Part shown: positions 29,845 through 39,939 of the stretch, piece by piece
Numbering within the stretch: position 1 is the first letter of the stretch
Layout: each line of letters opens with the position of its first letter
From: Bovifimicola ammoniilytica
Lineage (GTDB): Bacteria > Bacillota > Clostridia > Lachnospirales > Lachnospiraceae
Reading direction: 5' to 3'
Assembly (NCBI RefSeq): GCF_025567085.1
Contig: NZ_JAOQJN010000010.1
Span: 1 to 64,000 of the forward strand
Length of the DNA stretch: 64,000 nt
Program-made: the position numbers and the translations under genes
Notes under the pieces: model-generated
What the model was told of the DNA's origin: nothing
What the model saw: only the letters and a program-made list of their open reading frames with translations
The model's database searches: none

Positions 29845-31323
29845 TTAACGTATGCCTGAACGTTTCTGACGTCTGCGTCTTCTATTACGACGTCTACGTT
29901 TTCGGTTAAAGTTTTGAATAACTCTTGTATATCTTATGACTAAGATTATAACTGCTATAATTATAATTATTGTCAGCAGAATCCAGATATTTATATTTAT
30001 GGATCCCTTCTTAGGCTTGCTTGTATTAGATTTGGTATTCTTCTTTGGACCAAATTCAAATGAGTTATCATTTGAATTAAGAACAAGAGAAGTTCCTCCG
30101 ACATTCTTGTCCGCATAATAATAAGCTATATTAGCAATCTTACCATCGGTCTGTTCTGAAGAATCTAAAAAGTCTAATTCAGATTTACAATCTGCAAGCG
30201 TAACACCTTTAGGAAGTACAACATTTCCTTCTGTACCTAATTCTATAAGAGGTGTACTTGAACCAAAAACAGTATCGAGTTTGTTAGTTGAATTACTAAA
30301 AGAGAAATTCTTTTCATTCTCCGATACATTTGAAAGTGAGAAATTATTAAAACCATAATCTAATAATAACTTTGTGTCATTATATACATTTGCACCGTTA
30401 GAACGCATAACAACACTTATAAGTGTCATACCATTACGTCTTGCGAATGTAACAAGTGTTGTGCCTGACTGATCAACATATCCTGTCTTACCACCTAGGA
30501 TTCCTTCATAATAAACAGGATTATTAGGAAACATCATCTGATGTCTGTTAGCTATAGGCAGAGTCTCCGATTGCTTATTAGTAGCAGGAATAGTATATGT
30601 AGTATTAGATTCTATTTTAAGAAATTCATCATTAGCAGCCGCAGCTCTCGTAATCATAGCCATATCATAACAAGTAGTGTAGTGGTCCTCTAAGAACAAA
30701 CCATGAGGATTGGCAAAATGACTGTCTGTAGCACCTGCCTCTTTGGCACGTGCATTCATCATATCTGCAAATACAGAAATAGCAACTTTTGATTCATCAT
30801 ATTCCTGGCCGGATGCCTTAAGTTCGGATATCTTCTGGGCATAAGCATCACTTTTTCTTGCTACATATTCGGCAACAGCATTAGCTGCTTCATTAGCTGA
30901 TTTAAGCATAACAGCATAAAGAGAATCTTTTAATGATAGTAATTCACCTTCCTGTCTGGCAATGTGAGCTGCACCAGATTCTAAGGAATATATGTCATAG
31001 TGATAGTATTCAACCATATCTGAAAGATTACCATTCTCTAATGCTATTAATGTAGTTAGAATCTTTGTAATACTTGCAGGATACATCTTCTTGTGGCAGT
31101 CTTTATCATATAATACTGCACCTGTAGATGCTTCAATCAGAACTCCGGTTTCAGCATAAATGTCGGGGTAGGCAGGCCAGTTTTGTTCACCGTCTGCGTA
31201 AACATTTACCTCTGAATTGTGGATAAACACTGAAAAAATTATGGTTAATGTTAATAAAACACTTATATATCTGTAAAATGCAGGAGAAGAAGATGTTCTG
31301 CATCCGTTATTTACTTTATTCAT
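29845..31323 (-). CDS. dacA: D-alanyl-D-alanine carboxypeptidase (DacA-type, S11)
   Basis: A 492-residue exported peptidase that trims the terminal D-Ala of peptidoglycan stem peptides. A signal/TM segment lies at about residues 20-40. The SxxK motif is in PASITKIL, SxN in KSANEAANA and KTG in GGKTGYVDQSG. Unusual for DacA is a C-terminal TM segment (IWILLTIIIIIAVIILVI) followed by an Arg-rich cytoplasmic tail (RKRRRRNRRRRRQKR). ATG 31323 (MNKVNNG) is preferred to an upstream in-frame ATG that adds a second hydrophobic stretch. Confidence 0.9.
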   Translation of the reverse strand: MNKVNNGCRTSSSPAFYRYISVLLTLTIIFSVFIHNSEVNVYADGEQNWPAYPDIYAETGVLIEASTGAVLYDKDCHKKMYPASITKILTTLIALENGNLSDMVEYYHYDIYSLESGAAHIARQEGELLSLKDSLYAVMLKSANEAANAVAEYVARKSDAYAQKISELKASGQEYDESKVAISVFADMMNARAKEAGATDSHFANPHGLFLEDHYTTCYDMAMITRAAAANDEFLKIESNTTYTIPATNKQSETLPIANRHQMMFPNNPVYYEGILGGKTGYVDQSGTTLVTFARRNGMTLISVVMRSNGANVYNDTKLLLDYGFNNFSLSNVSENEKNFSFSNSTNKLDTVFGSSTPLIELGTEGNVVLPKGVTLADCKSELDFLDSSEQTDGKIANIAYYYADKNVGGTSLVLNSNDNSFEFGPKKNTKSNTSKPKKGSININIWILLTIIIIIAVIILVIRYTRVIQNFNRKRRRRNRRRRRQKRSGIR

Positions 31324-31465
31324 AAGGAAAAATCTGCCTTTCAATTTGATAGATATTATTATACACAATATAAAATAAAAATGCAACTAATTAATGTTAC
31401 GTTTTATATAAAAATATTTTGTTGCATAATATATAGATATATTGTTAAATATGTTTAAACAGAAA

Positions 31466-31497
31466 AATGACCATACCTCAATTGAAGTATGGTTATC
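31466..31497 (-). terminator. terminator of the V-ATPase operon
   Basis: On the minus strand ACCATAC and GTATGGT (with inner TTCAATTGAG) form a stem followed by CATTTTTCTG, 40-70 bp after the subunit D stop. Confidence 0.8.
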
Positions 31498-31536
31498 TCT
31501 CGTATCAGCCTGATATTAAAATATCATTTAAGTATA

Positions 31537-32169
31537 TTATCGGCTTTGTTTGCTGGAATTCATACGCTTAATAACCTTAAGTCGTGTAAATTCTTCACGT
31601 TCTTTTTCTTCTAATGCATTTGAAATAGTAGTGGTTAATTCCTGATATGCAGGAATTGTAATATTCTGAAGTGCATTAGCACGCTTCTGCGTTTTCTTAA
31701 TATTGTGAGCAAGACGGTAGGCAGAATTCTCAACCATAGACAGTTCAATGGTAAGTTCTTTAACCTTTTCGAAACCATGCTTTGCAGCATCTAAAGATTC
31801 TCTGGTACTGTAAAATGCATAGTCAGGAGTATCTTTTCTCTCATTGTCATATTCGACAAGAGGAATTTCAGTACCCATAATACTACGTGTTTTAATCTTA
31901 ATGGAATCTTCGATAGGAATTGCATATGCAAATGCATTTACTTCGTTAATTCCCATTTCAATATTAGCTTTTTGCAAAGCCTTATATGCTTCTGTATATG
32001 TGTTATCAATTTTACTCTGAATACTCTCTGCCTTTGAGATAAGCTCCATTAGTTCACGAATAAGTATGTTTCTTTTCTTATCCATTAACTCATATCCCTG
32101 TTTAGCAAGAGCTAAAGAGTTTTTTGCAATTATAAGGTTGCCCTTTGTGGGGAATGTATTTGGATTCAT
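31537..32169 (-). CDS. ntpD: V-type ATP synthase subunit D
   Basis: A 210-residue central-stalk subunit, two long helices forming the rotor axle. The N terminus MNPNTFPTKGNLIIAKNSL is characteristic. ATG 32169 is placed 10 bp after AAAGG; an ATG three codons earlier overlaps the SD. It is the last gene of the nine-gene minus-strand operon, 26 bp after subunit B. Confidence 0.94.
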   Translation of the reverse strand: MNPNTFPTKGNLIIAKNSLALAKQGYELMDKKRNILIRELMELISKAESIQSKIDNTYTEAYKALQKANIEMGINEVNAFAYAIPIEDSIKIKTRSIMGTEIPLVEYDNERKDTPDYAFYSTRESLDAAKHGFEKVKELTIELSMVENSAYRLAHNIKKTQKRANALQNITIPAYQELTTTISNALEEKEREEFTRLKVIKRMNSSKQSR

Positions 32170-32195
32170 ATATACCATACCTTTCTCAAATACAA

Positions 32196-33596
32196 TTAAT
32201 TAAGCTCTAAATCATCTGTATAATTATCATAATACTTATCAAGAATCTTGGTATCGATTCGGTCTAGTTCTTCTTTTGGCAGCATATGAAGTAATTTCCA
32301 GCCCAAATCCAAGGTAGTGATGATATCTCTGTTCTCGTAGTCTTTCTGTCCTACAAAATGACGTTCAAATGCGTTACCAAATGCAAGATATTTCTTATCA
32401 GTATCAGAAAGTTCATCTTCACCGATTACTGATGCTAAGGCTCTTGCTTCACCAACTTTCGCATAGGATGAGAATAACTGGTTGGCAACTGACTGGTGGT
32501 CGTCCCTTGTGAAGCCTTCACCGATACCATCTTTCATAAGACGTGAAAGTGATGGCAGAACATTAATTGGAGGATAGATTGACTGACCATGTAATGTACG
32601 GTCTAGAACTATCTGTCCCTCAGTAATATATCCTGTTAAGTCAGGAATTGGATGAGTAATATCATCATTAGGCATTGTAAGTATAGGAATCTGGGTTACA
32701 GAACCCTTACTGTTGTTAGCTATACCTGCACGTTCATAGATAGTTGCAAGTTCACTGTATAAATATCCGGGATAACCTTTACGTGATGGAATCTCGCCTT
32801 TTGAAGATGAAACCTCACGCATAGCCTCTGCAAATGATGTCATATCAGTTAAGATTACAAGAACGTGTTTACCTTCATCAAATGCAAGGTATTCAGCAGC
32901 CGTTAAAGCAACCTTAGGAGTAATAAGTCTTTCTACAACAGGATCATTTGCAAGATTTAAGAACATTACAACGTGGTCAGATACACCACTTTCATCAAAT
33001 GTCTTTCTGAAATAATCAGCTACATCATGTTTAACGCCCATTGCACCAAAGATTACTACAAGTTCTTCGTCAGAGTCATCTCCAAGAGAAGCCTGTTTAA
33101 CAATCTGTGCTGCAAGTTCATTATGTGGAAGACCATTTCCGGAGAAGATAGGAAGCTTCTGTCCACGAATAAGTGTTGTAAGTCCATCAATTGCAGATAT
33201 ACCTGTTCTGATGTAGTTACGTGGATATTCACGAGTTACAGGGTTAAGTGGCTTACCATTAACATCCCTCTTTATATCTGAAATGATTGGTCCCATACCA
33301 TCGATTGGTTTACCGATACCATTAAATGTTCTTCCTAATATGTCTAAAGAAAGAGGAATCATAAGTGGATGTCCTGTAAGTTTTGTATGGGTATTTGTAA
33401 GTGACATATTCTCAGAACCCTCAAATACCTGGATAATAGCCTTATCTTCGTAAATCTCGATAATTCTTCCAAGTTTCTTATGAGGATCATTATCTAATGT
33501 AAGTTCAACAATTTCATCATATGCGGCATTAGAAACACCTTCTAGTGCTACAAGAGGGCCTTTTATTTCACTAAGACCTAAATATTCAATAGCCAT
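32196..33596 (-). CDS. ntpB: V-type ATP synthase subunit B
   Basis: A 466-residue non-catalytic nucleotide-binding subunit of the V1 head. Recognisable segments are YEDKAIIQVFEGSENMSL, GRTFNGIGKPIDG, IFSGNGLPHNELAAQI and SLSRLMKDGIGEGFTRDDH. As expected for B, no intact Walker A (GxxxxGKT) is present. It starts 14 bp after the A subunit gene. Confidence 0.97.
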   Translation of the reverse strand: MAIEYLGLSEIKGPLVALEGVSNAAYDEIVELTLDNDPHKKLGRIIEIYEDKAIIQVFEGSENMSLTNTHTKLTGHPLMIPLSLDILGRTFNGIGKPIDGMGPIISDIKRDVNGKPLNPVTREYPRNYIRTGISAIDGLTTLIRGQKLPIFSGNGLPHNELAAQIVKQASLGDDSDEELVVIFGAMGVKHDVADYFRKTFDESGVSDHVVMFLNLANDPVVERLITPKVALTAAEYLAFDEGKHVLVILTDMTSFAEAMREVSSSKGEIPSRKGYPGYLYSELATIYERAGIANNSKGSVTQIPILTMPNDDITHPIPDLTGYITEGQIVLDRTLHGQSIYPPINVLPSLSRLMKDGIGEGFTRDDHQSVANQLFSSYAKVGEARALASVIGEDELSDTDKKYLAFGNAFERHFVGQKDYENRDIITTLDLGWKLLHMLPKEELDRIDTKILDKYYDNYTDDLELN

Positions 33597-33609
33597 TTTC
33601 TAATACCTC

Positions 33610-35382
33610 CTATCCATTCTTTCTCATTACTTCATCATAGAATGTATCAATATATTTCTTATAATCATCAAACATTTCCAAGTGGTCATTTGGAATGTCG
33701 TATTTGATTGCTATTATTTTCTCGAAAATATCATTTTCTTTTAATACACTCATTGGCATACCTAATCCGATAAGTGCGCGGGCTTTATTATTGAGGTATA
33801 AAATTGTTCTCATCATAAGATTCTGCTTCTCAAGTGATACGCAGGTATCATCTTTATGGAAAGCATTCTGTTGTAAGAAACCAAGACGTATAACACGGGC
33901 AATTTCAAGTGTCAGCTTCTGGTCATCAGGAAGAACATCACTACCAATAAGTTTAACAATCTCTATAAGACTGCTTTCCTGGTTAAGTATTGCAAGAATC
34001 TCATTTCTGTTAGATACGAAATCGTTTGCAACATTTTCATTATACCAAGGTGCAAGGTCTAATAAATATTCTGAATAACTTGTAAGCCAGTGAATGGCTG
34101 GGAAATGTCTTGCATAAGCAAGTGATTTATCAAGTCCCCAGAAACATCTTACGAAACGTTTAGTATTCTGTGTAACTGGTTCAGAGAAGTCACCACCCTG
34201 TGGAGAAACAGCACCGATTATAGATACTGAACCCTCTGTACAGTTAAGATTCTGTACATAACCCGCTCTTTCATAGAATGCTGATAACTTACTTGCAAGG
34301 TATGCAGGGAAACCTTCTTCAGCAGGCATTTCTTCAAGACGGCCTGATAATTCACGAAGGGCCTCTGCCCATCTTGATGTTGAGTCTGCCATAATTGCTA
34401 CATGGTAACCCATATCTCTGTAATATTCTGCAAGTGTAATACCTGTGTAAATACTTGCCTCACGTGCAGCCACAGGCATATTAGATGTATTTGCAATAAG
34501 GGTGGTTCTATCCATAAGAGGATTACCTGACTTAGGGTCAACTAACTTAGAGAAATCTTCAAGAACCTGTGTCATCTCATTACCACGCTCACCACAACCA
34601 ATGTATACGATAATGTCAGCATCTGACCATTTAGCTATCTGGTGCTGTGTCATTGTCTTACCTGTACCGAAACCACCTGGAATAGCCGCTGTACCACCCT
34701 TAGCAATAGGGAAGAGTGTATCAAGGATACGCTGACCTGTAACAAGTGGCTTTGTAGATGGGAAACGCTTGTTAATAGGACGTGGAACTCGAATTGGCCA
34801 TTTCTGCGTCATTGTAAGTTCTAAGTCTGTACCATCTTTCTGTGTTATGGTTACGATAGTTTCATTAATAGTATACTCACCATCAGATACAACACTTTTA
34901 ACTGTACCTGAAATATATGGAGGAACCATACATTTATGAACAATAGCAGAGGTCTCTGGAACTTCAGCTATTATTGTGCCACCCTGGACTTCATCACCGG
35001 GTGCTACTGTAATATGAGTATTCCATTTCTTAGAAGTATCAAGGGAATCTACACTGATACCTCTTGAAATATAGATACCGGACTGTTTAGCAATATCACT
35101 TAATGGACGTTCAATACCGTCGAATATGTTGTGAATGATACCGGGTGCAAGAGTAACGAATATAGAACTACCTGTAGAATATACAAGGTCTCCGGGTTTA
35201 AGACCTGAGGTCTCTTCATATACCTGGATTGTTGTCATCTCAGATGTAAGTCCGATTACTTCACCGACTAATTTCTCATCACTAACATAGACCATTTCGC
35301 CCATTTTAAATGCGGTACGACCTTTTATGTAGATGACCGGTCCGTTTATACCATAAATTTTACCTGTTAATTCATTATTCAT
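33610..35382 (-). CDS. ntpA: V-type ATP synthase subunit A (catalytic)
   Basis: A 590-residue catalytic subunit. Walker A is GGFGTGKTMTQ (about residues 231-241) and the arginine/Walker B neighbourhood is YHVAIMADSTSRWAEALRELSGRLEEMPAEEG. The A-type bulge region SGTVKSVVSDGEYT is present (about residues 160-175). It hydrolyses or makes ATP coupled to ion flow through the I/K membrane sector. The start is preceded by AGGAGG. Confidence 0.97.
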   Translation of the reverse strand: MNNELTGKIYGINGPVIYIKGRTAFKMGEMVYVSDEKLVGEVIGLTSEMTTIQVYEETSGLKPGDLVYSTGSSIFVTLAPGIIHNIFDGIERPLSDIAKQSGIYISRGISVDSLDTSKKWNTHITVAPGDEVQGGTIIAEVPETSAIVHKCMVPPYISGTVKSVVSDGEYTINETIVTITQKDGTDLELTMTQKWPIRVPRPINKRFPSTKPLVTGQRILDTLFPIAKGGTAAIPGGFGTGKTMTQHQIAKWSDADIIVYIGCGERGNEMTQVLEDFSKLVDPKSGNPLMDRTTLIANTSNMPVAAREASIYTGITLAEYYRDMGYHVAIMADSTSRWAEALRELSGRLEEMPAEEGFPAYLASKLSAFYERAGYVQNLNCTEGSVSIIGAVSPQGGDFSEPVTQNTKRFVRCFWGLDKSLAYARHFPAIHWLTSYSEYLLDLAPWYNENVANDFVSNRNEILAILNQESSLIEIVKLIGSDVLPDDQKLTLEIARVIRLGFLQQNAFHKDDTCVSLEKQNLMMRTILYLNNKARALIGLGMPMSVLKENDIFEKIIAIKYDIPNDHLEMFDDYKKYIDTFYDEVMRKNG

Positions 35383-35393
35383 GGAGCAACCTC

Positions 35394-35966
35394 CTAAAAT
35401 GTAATTGTGTAGTCAGTTTTTATTTCATTTATTTTGTAATTAAATGAGTTGTCTACAAGAATATTTCTGGCAGGAATAATTGCTCTCATTCCTCTGCCAA
35501 AAGAATATTTGCTTATAGATATGGCTACACCTGTTTTAGCTTCGAGATAATCTTTTTTGTCAGCATCTAAAGGGTCAATATATATTGTAATATCTGATTC
35601 AGGTGCTATTTCAATAGAAGATTTTATCTCATTTACCAGAAGATTCTTATAATCCTCTGTTTCAAAATAGTCATTTAACATTTTCTGTACTTCATCAAAA
35701 AGTAATTCTTTTAAATTATCTTTCTTATGAGTAAGTTTTCTTCGAATATGCTGCTGTTGTAAAGAAAAATCTTTACTAAATTCACGTCTGATGCTTTCCA
35801 TCTGGGTATGTTCCTGAATCTCCCATTTCTTAATAGCATCTTTTTTATAATTTTCAAACTGTATATTTAAGCCTTCTTTATATTCTTCAACAAGACTGGC
35901 TTTTTTCTGCATGGCAGAATTCATAGAAACTTCCATAAAGTGTTGTAATTTATCGTTAATATTCAT
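35394..35966 (-). CDS. ntpE: V-type ATP synthase subunit E (peripheral stalk)
   Basis: About 190 residues, a long charged N-terminal helix (KASLVEEYKEGLNIQFENYKK) and a C-terminal globular part, as in peripheral-stalk subunit E. It pairs with the short G/H-like subunit at the head of the operon. ATG 35966 is preferred (GAGG 5 bp upstream); an ATG four codons earlier is possible. Assignment leans on operon position as well as the sequence pattern. Confidence 0.85.
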   Translation of the reverse strand: MNINDKLQHFMEVSMNSAMQKKASLVEEYKEGLNIQFENYKKDAIKKWEIQEHTQMESIRREFSKDFSLQQQHIRRKLTHKKDNLKELLFDEVQKMLNDYFETEDYKNLLVNEIKSSIEIAPESDITIYIDPLDADKKDYLEAKTGVAISISKYSFGRGMRAIIPARNILVDNSFNYKINEIKTDYTITF

Positions 35967-36007
35967 ATTGCCTCGCATTCTGCCACTTAAAAAATGTGGC
36001 TAAAACA

Positions 36008-36316
36008 TTAAAGTTTAAGTCCTATGGCTTCACTTACATAAGATGTAATAAAGTCGCTGCGACGTCCGCTGCCATGTCTGTCAGGAATCTCGACAAGAAG
36101 TGGTTGCTTACGGTTAAGCTTTATATCATCTATGATTTCAGGAAACTCAAAACTTAATTTCTCTGTTATGAGAATAATACCAATCTCTTTATCAGATAAG
36201 GCATTATTTAAGGCATCTTTTAATTCGCCTTTTTCGTGGACGACTACGCCTTCAATACCGGCTAGTCGCAACCCTGTCTGGGTATCTACGTTATCACTGA
36301 TTAAAAATATCTTCAT
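36008..36316 (-). CDS. V-type ATP synthase subunit F (rotor)
   Basis: A 102-residue small Rossmann-like subunit that sits on the central stalk with D. Key pattern: MKIFLISDNVDTQTGLRLAGIEG, DKEIGIILITEKLS and KQPLLVEIPDRHG. ATG 36316 follows GGAG by 6 bp and gives the normal N terminus. In Enterococcus naming this is NtpG. Confidence 0.92.
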   Translation of the reverse strand: MKIFLISDNVDTQTGLRLAGIEGVVVHEKGELKDALNNALSDKEIGIILITEKLSFEFPEIIDDIKLNRKQPLLVEIPDRHGSGRRSDFITSYVSEAIGLKL

Positions 36317-36439
36317 ACTGGTCTCCATTCCGGAGCGTTTTATGACAGGACAGACATGAAATTACTCAGGATTTAAGTAATTTCATGTTGTATAAAATAA
36401 TACCTGGTATTATTTTACATTTGTCTCCACTCCTGTATC

Positions 36440-36874
36440 TTACAATTTACTTAAAATCATGAATGAGATAATAAGTCCGTAAAGAGCAACACCTTCGGCA
36501 AGACCTACGAAGATAAGTGATTTACCAAGGATACTCTGGTCTTCACTAATTGCACCAAGAGCTGCACTTGCTGCACTTGCAACGGCGATACCACCACCGA
36601 TACAAGATAAGCCTGTAACTAATGCTGCACCGATATAACCAAGACCTGTTGCAAGACCACTTGAAGTAGCTGTAGTAGTAGCTTCAGCGGCTGAAACATT
36701 ACCTGTAAACATTACTATCTGTGAAATAATTAAGATGCCGAAGAAAGAAATTATATTAATAGCGAGGCTCTTCTTATAATGACCTCTTGATTTTTCTCCA
36801 ATGGCATATGCTCCAAATGGAACTACAATACTAAGAATAAGTGCGATTGCTAAAGTGATTTTTACTGCTAACAT
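36440..36874 (-). CDS. ntpK: V-type ATP synthase subunit K (membrane proteolipid)
   Basis: A 144-residue rotor-ring proteolipid with four hydrophobic segments (about residues 3-25, 36-56, 73-107, 119-142). The ion-binding carboxylate is Glu127 in GLAEGVALYGLI, in the second hairpin only. The first hairpin has no acidic residue and looks unlike a proteolipid repeat. The residue after Glu127 is Gly, not the Ser/Thr seen in clear Na+ rings, so proton coupling is somewhat more likely; this is inference. It lies between I and F. Confidence 0.9.
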   Translation of the reverse strand: MLAVKITLAIALILSIVVPFGAYAIGEKSRGHYKKSLAINIISFFGILIISQIVMFTGNVSAAEATTTATSSGLATGLGYIGAALVTGLSCIGGGIAVASAASAALGAISEDQSILGKSLIFVGLAEGVALYGLIISFMILSKL

Positions 36875-36925
36875 AAATTAATCCTCCTTAAATTCGTAAG
36901 TTATTCTGATAATAATCAGTTTTAT

Positions 36926-38875
36926 TTATTTAGATTTTTCAGTAGAAAAACTACTTACATGTTTAAATGGTTTAAATTCTCTGCCGCTGCCGCTGTAGAA
37001 TCGGCTGAACATTTCGTAATACTCAAGACGTAATACCTGAATACCAACGATAAGTCCCTCAAGACAGATTACAAATAAGTTACCAAGAACTATTACTACC
37101 CAGTTAGGTGATGAGCTTTCAGCTTTACCTAACATAAGTACAACTTCCATCATAGATGCATGGCTGACTGCGAATGCACCAATACGGATAAATGATAATG
37201 TATTTGAAAAATAACTTAACAAAACTTCAAATAATTCGAAGAATGTCTGGGTAATGAACATTCCAATACCTGTCTTTTCTTCCGGTTTTGTCTTAGTTAT
37301 TAAATGTGTAAGTGGTTCTTTAAGTGCTATTAATATAAGAGGTACACCAAACATTATGGCAAGTACAATACCTGCAGGAACTTTCTTGTGAGCCATTAAT
37401 AATGCCACAACAGCTACAAGTGAACCATAGAATACAAAACCTGCGAGTGCGTTTGTATCAAAGAAAATGTTCTCTGTGTCTTTATTCTTAATTGCATTTG
37501 TTATATGGAAAATCATTGTTACTAAGATAAGGAACATACCAAATCCTATCGCAACGACAAACACTGTATTTAATCGTCCAATAAGTGGAACACTTGACAT
37601 TGCATCAACTGGCTTTAACCATACCGCGTGGATTACATCTTCAAAACCGAATATACTTCCGAACATAAAACCGAAGAATGTTGAGAATATACCACATGTT
37701 CCAATAATTGCTGCAAGGTCCATCTTCTTAAAGTAGTACAGAAGAAAGCCAGCAATGACTAAAACTAATCCCTGACCGACATCACCAAACATTGCACCAA
37801 ATATGAATGAATAAGTGAGTGCAACAAATATTGTAGGATCTAATTCGTTATAAGCAGGAAGTCCATACATCTTAATGTACATCTCGAAAGGTTTAAAAAT
37901 CTTAGGATTCTTAAGCTTTGTAGGAGGTGTCTTGTCTTTTCTTCCTGAACGGTCCTCTACGATACATACGACATTATCATCATCTTTAATCTCACCTATG
38001 AATCTGTCGCAATCTTTTTCAGTCATCCAGCCACAAATGATATAGAATATTTCGCCATCATTATTCGTGTGGGTAGCCATCTTTCTTACATCAAAGTTCT
38101 CATATGCAATCTTAATTCTCTCATATGATGTAACAATTGCATTTTGTTCTTTTTGAACTTTGGCTTTAACCTGTTCATTAAGTCCTTCTATCTTAACACT
38201 TAAATCATTAATTCTATTAGTAAGGTCTTCACAGGCTTTCTCGGGGGTTCCGTTAACTTCATCAGGGATAAATGTTCTCTCAAAATGCATTGATGTATAA
38301 GTTGCATCAATTTTATTAGCTTCATCAACAGGAACGAAGTAAACACCCCAGACATATTCATTGTCTGTAAGACATTTTTCAAAAACGGAGTTATCGTTAT
38401 TAGACATATAATCTTCTAATTTTGAAAAATATTCTTTAGGAATTCGTCCAAATCTGAATTTGATATGTTTAAGATGTAAAATACTGCTTATATCATAATT
38501 CAAATCCACAAATGGATTAATCTTATTATATCTGTCCTCTAAGTTCTTCTTAATTTCTTCAAGTTCAGCAATCTTATTCTGATATTTACGAACCTGACGG
38601 CTGGTCTTAGATATAATGTTATCTGCCATCTCGACAGTAATGTTATCTAAATATGTTATATCCTTTGTATCTATATACGTAAGAAGTTCCTTTCCTTTAG
38701 ATAAAAATTCTTTATACGGATTCGCCTCTAAATAAGGGGAAACATAATTAGATGATTGTAATTCCAACATAGAATTTTCAAGATGTATTTCATATTTTGA
38801 TAAATATTGATTTATAACTCTGTCGATATCATCATTAGGTCCGGTGATACTGACGAATTTCATCTTTTCAATCAA
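36926..38875 (-). CDS. ntpI: V-type ATP synthase subunit I (membrane stator)
   Basis: A 649-residue stator subunit, equivalent to the eukaryotic a subunit. An N-terminal cytoplasmic half contains two coiled-coil stretches (about residues 75-120 and 220-260). The C-terminal half from about residue 350 holds seven or eight TM segments, including FGAMFGDVGQGLVLVIAGFLLYY and SYFSNTLSFIRIGAFAVSHASMM with the essential Arg. It starts 1 bp after the C gene's stop, so translation is coupled. Confidence 0.95.
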   Translation of the reverse strand: MIEKMKFVSITGPNDDIDRVINQYLSKYEIHLENSMLELQSSNYVSPYLEANPYKEFLSKGKELLTYIDTKDITYLDNITVEMADNIISKTSRQVRKYQNKIAELEEIKKNLEDRYNKINPFVDLNYDISSILHLKHIKFRFGRIPKEYFSKLEDYMSNNDNSVFEKCLTDNEYVWGVYFVPVDEANKIDATYTSMHFERTFIPDEVNGTPEKACEDLTNRINDLSVKIEGLNEQVKAKVQKEQNAIVTSYERIKIAYENFDVRKMATHTNNDGEIFYIICGWMTEKDCDRFIGEIKDDDNVVCIVEDRSGRKDKTPPTKLKNPKIFKPFEMYIKMYGLPAYNELDPTIFVALTYSFIFGAMFGDVGQGLVLVIAGFLLYYFKKMDLAAIIGTCGIFSTFFGFMFGSIFGFEDVIHAVWLKPVDAMSSVPLIGRLNTVFVVAIGFGMFLILVTMIFHITNAIKNKDTENIFFDTNALAGFVFYGSLVAVVALLMAHKKVPAGIVLAIMFGVPLILIALKEPLTHLITKTKPEEKTGIGMFITQTFFELFEVLLSYFSNTLSFIRIGAFAVSHASMMEVVLMLGKAESSSPNWVVIVLGNLFVICLEGLIVGIQVLRLEYYEMFSRFYSGSGREFKPFKHVSSFSTEKSK

Positions 38876-38876
38876 C

Positions 38877-39938
38877 TCATTTCACCTCCGAATTATACAA
38901 TATATCGTTTATCTCTGATACCGGAAGTGAATACCTTACACACTCGGTAAGAGATATTAATTTTGCTATCTCCTGATTCTTTTGGTGCAGATATGTATTG
39001 ACACATGCAAGAGAATAAGGATTGTTTCTAAATGATAATGAATATATTTTATTCAGGTAAGTTTCATACATAGTTTCGTATGAATTATCATTTAATTCAC
39101 TATCGTTATATGTTTTACCATAGTAAGTTGATTTAAGCATTTCAGACATAGCGTTTATGTTATCCACATTTACAAGCTGTTTTATCTGAGCTTTGCTTAA
39201 TTTATAATTTACAGGTATGAGCATCGAATATATCTGTGCAGGTTTAAGATTATAATATTTTTTACTTCTGTATATCCATTGAAGATTTAAGAGGTCTATC
39301 TTATAACCATAGGCTTCGGTTATGACTTTATGGTCAATTCCTTTCAGATATTTGTCACGACTGTTCCACATTGTCTCGAAATATAATAAATCTAATGCAA
39401 GCTCGTAATCAAATAATGATGGATTACTTCCCAAGTCGTGTATATGCTTCAAAGGTGCTGCATATTGTGTATTACTTATTGCTAAAACACATTCGTCTAC
39501 TGAAGTAGATTTTGATATGGCATCAAGGTCTAAATCAGAAAAACGTTCAAAATATGGCTTTATAACAGACAAATCCATAATTACTTTATGCTTATCTGTC
39601 AGTTCGCGAAACACCTGTTTTAAAATATGTGTTTCATATCTCATAAAATATATTTCTAAATATTTACGTTGTTTGACGGAGGCGAAATTATAAAGCTTAC
39701 CAAAATCTTTATAGCTGGATAACAATAAGTAGCGTTCTAAGTCACCACGATGCAATCCGTTAACGTCAACACTACTGAAGATGTCTTTATAAGATTTTAG
39801 GTTACCAATATAATTAACTACTTCTGTTACTGAGGACAGTCCCGCCATTTCAGTAAACATTTCATGAGTAATGAGATTGCTTTCCATTGCACGAACTTTA
39901 GTTGTAAGGCCACTGTAAGCTAATAGATTACTCATCAA
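38877..39938 (-). CDS. ntpC: V-type ATP synthase subunit C
   Basis: A 353-residue helical subunit linking the central stalk to the proteolipid ring. The pattern (YSGLTTKVRAMESNLITHEMF, then Leu/Tyr-rich helices and LLYFETMWNS) matches the archaeal/bacterial AtpC family. It lies between the short stalk subunit and subunit I, 1 bp from each. Confidence 0.92.
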   Translation of the reverse strand: MMSNLLAYSGLTTKVRAMESNLITHEMFTEMAGLSSVTEVVNYIGNLKSYKDIFSSVDVNGLHRGDLERYLLLSSYKDFGKLYNFASVKQRKYLEIYFMRYETHILKQVFRELTDKHKVIMDLSVIKPYFERFSDLDLDAISKSTSVDECVLAISNTQYAAPLKHIHDLGSNPSLFDYELALDLLYFETMWNSRDKYLKGIDHKVITEAYGYKIDLLNLQWIYRSKKYYNLKPAQIYSMLIPVNYKLSKAQIKQLVNVDNINAMSEMLKSTYYGKTYNDSELNDNSYETMYETYLNKIYSLSFRNNPYSLACVNTYLHQKNQEIAKLISLTECVRYSLPVSEINDILYNSEVK

Positions 39939-39939
39939 A

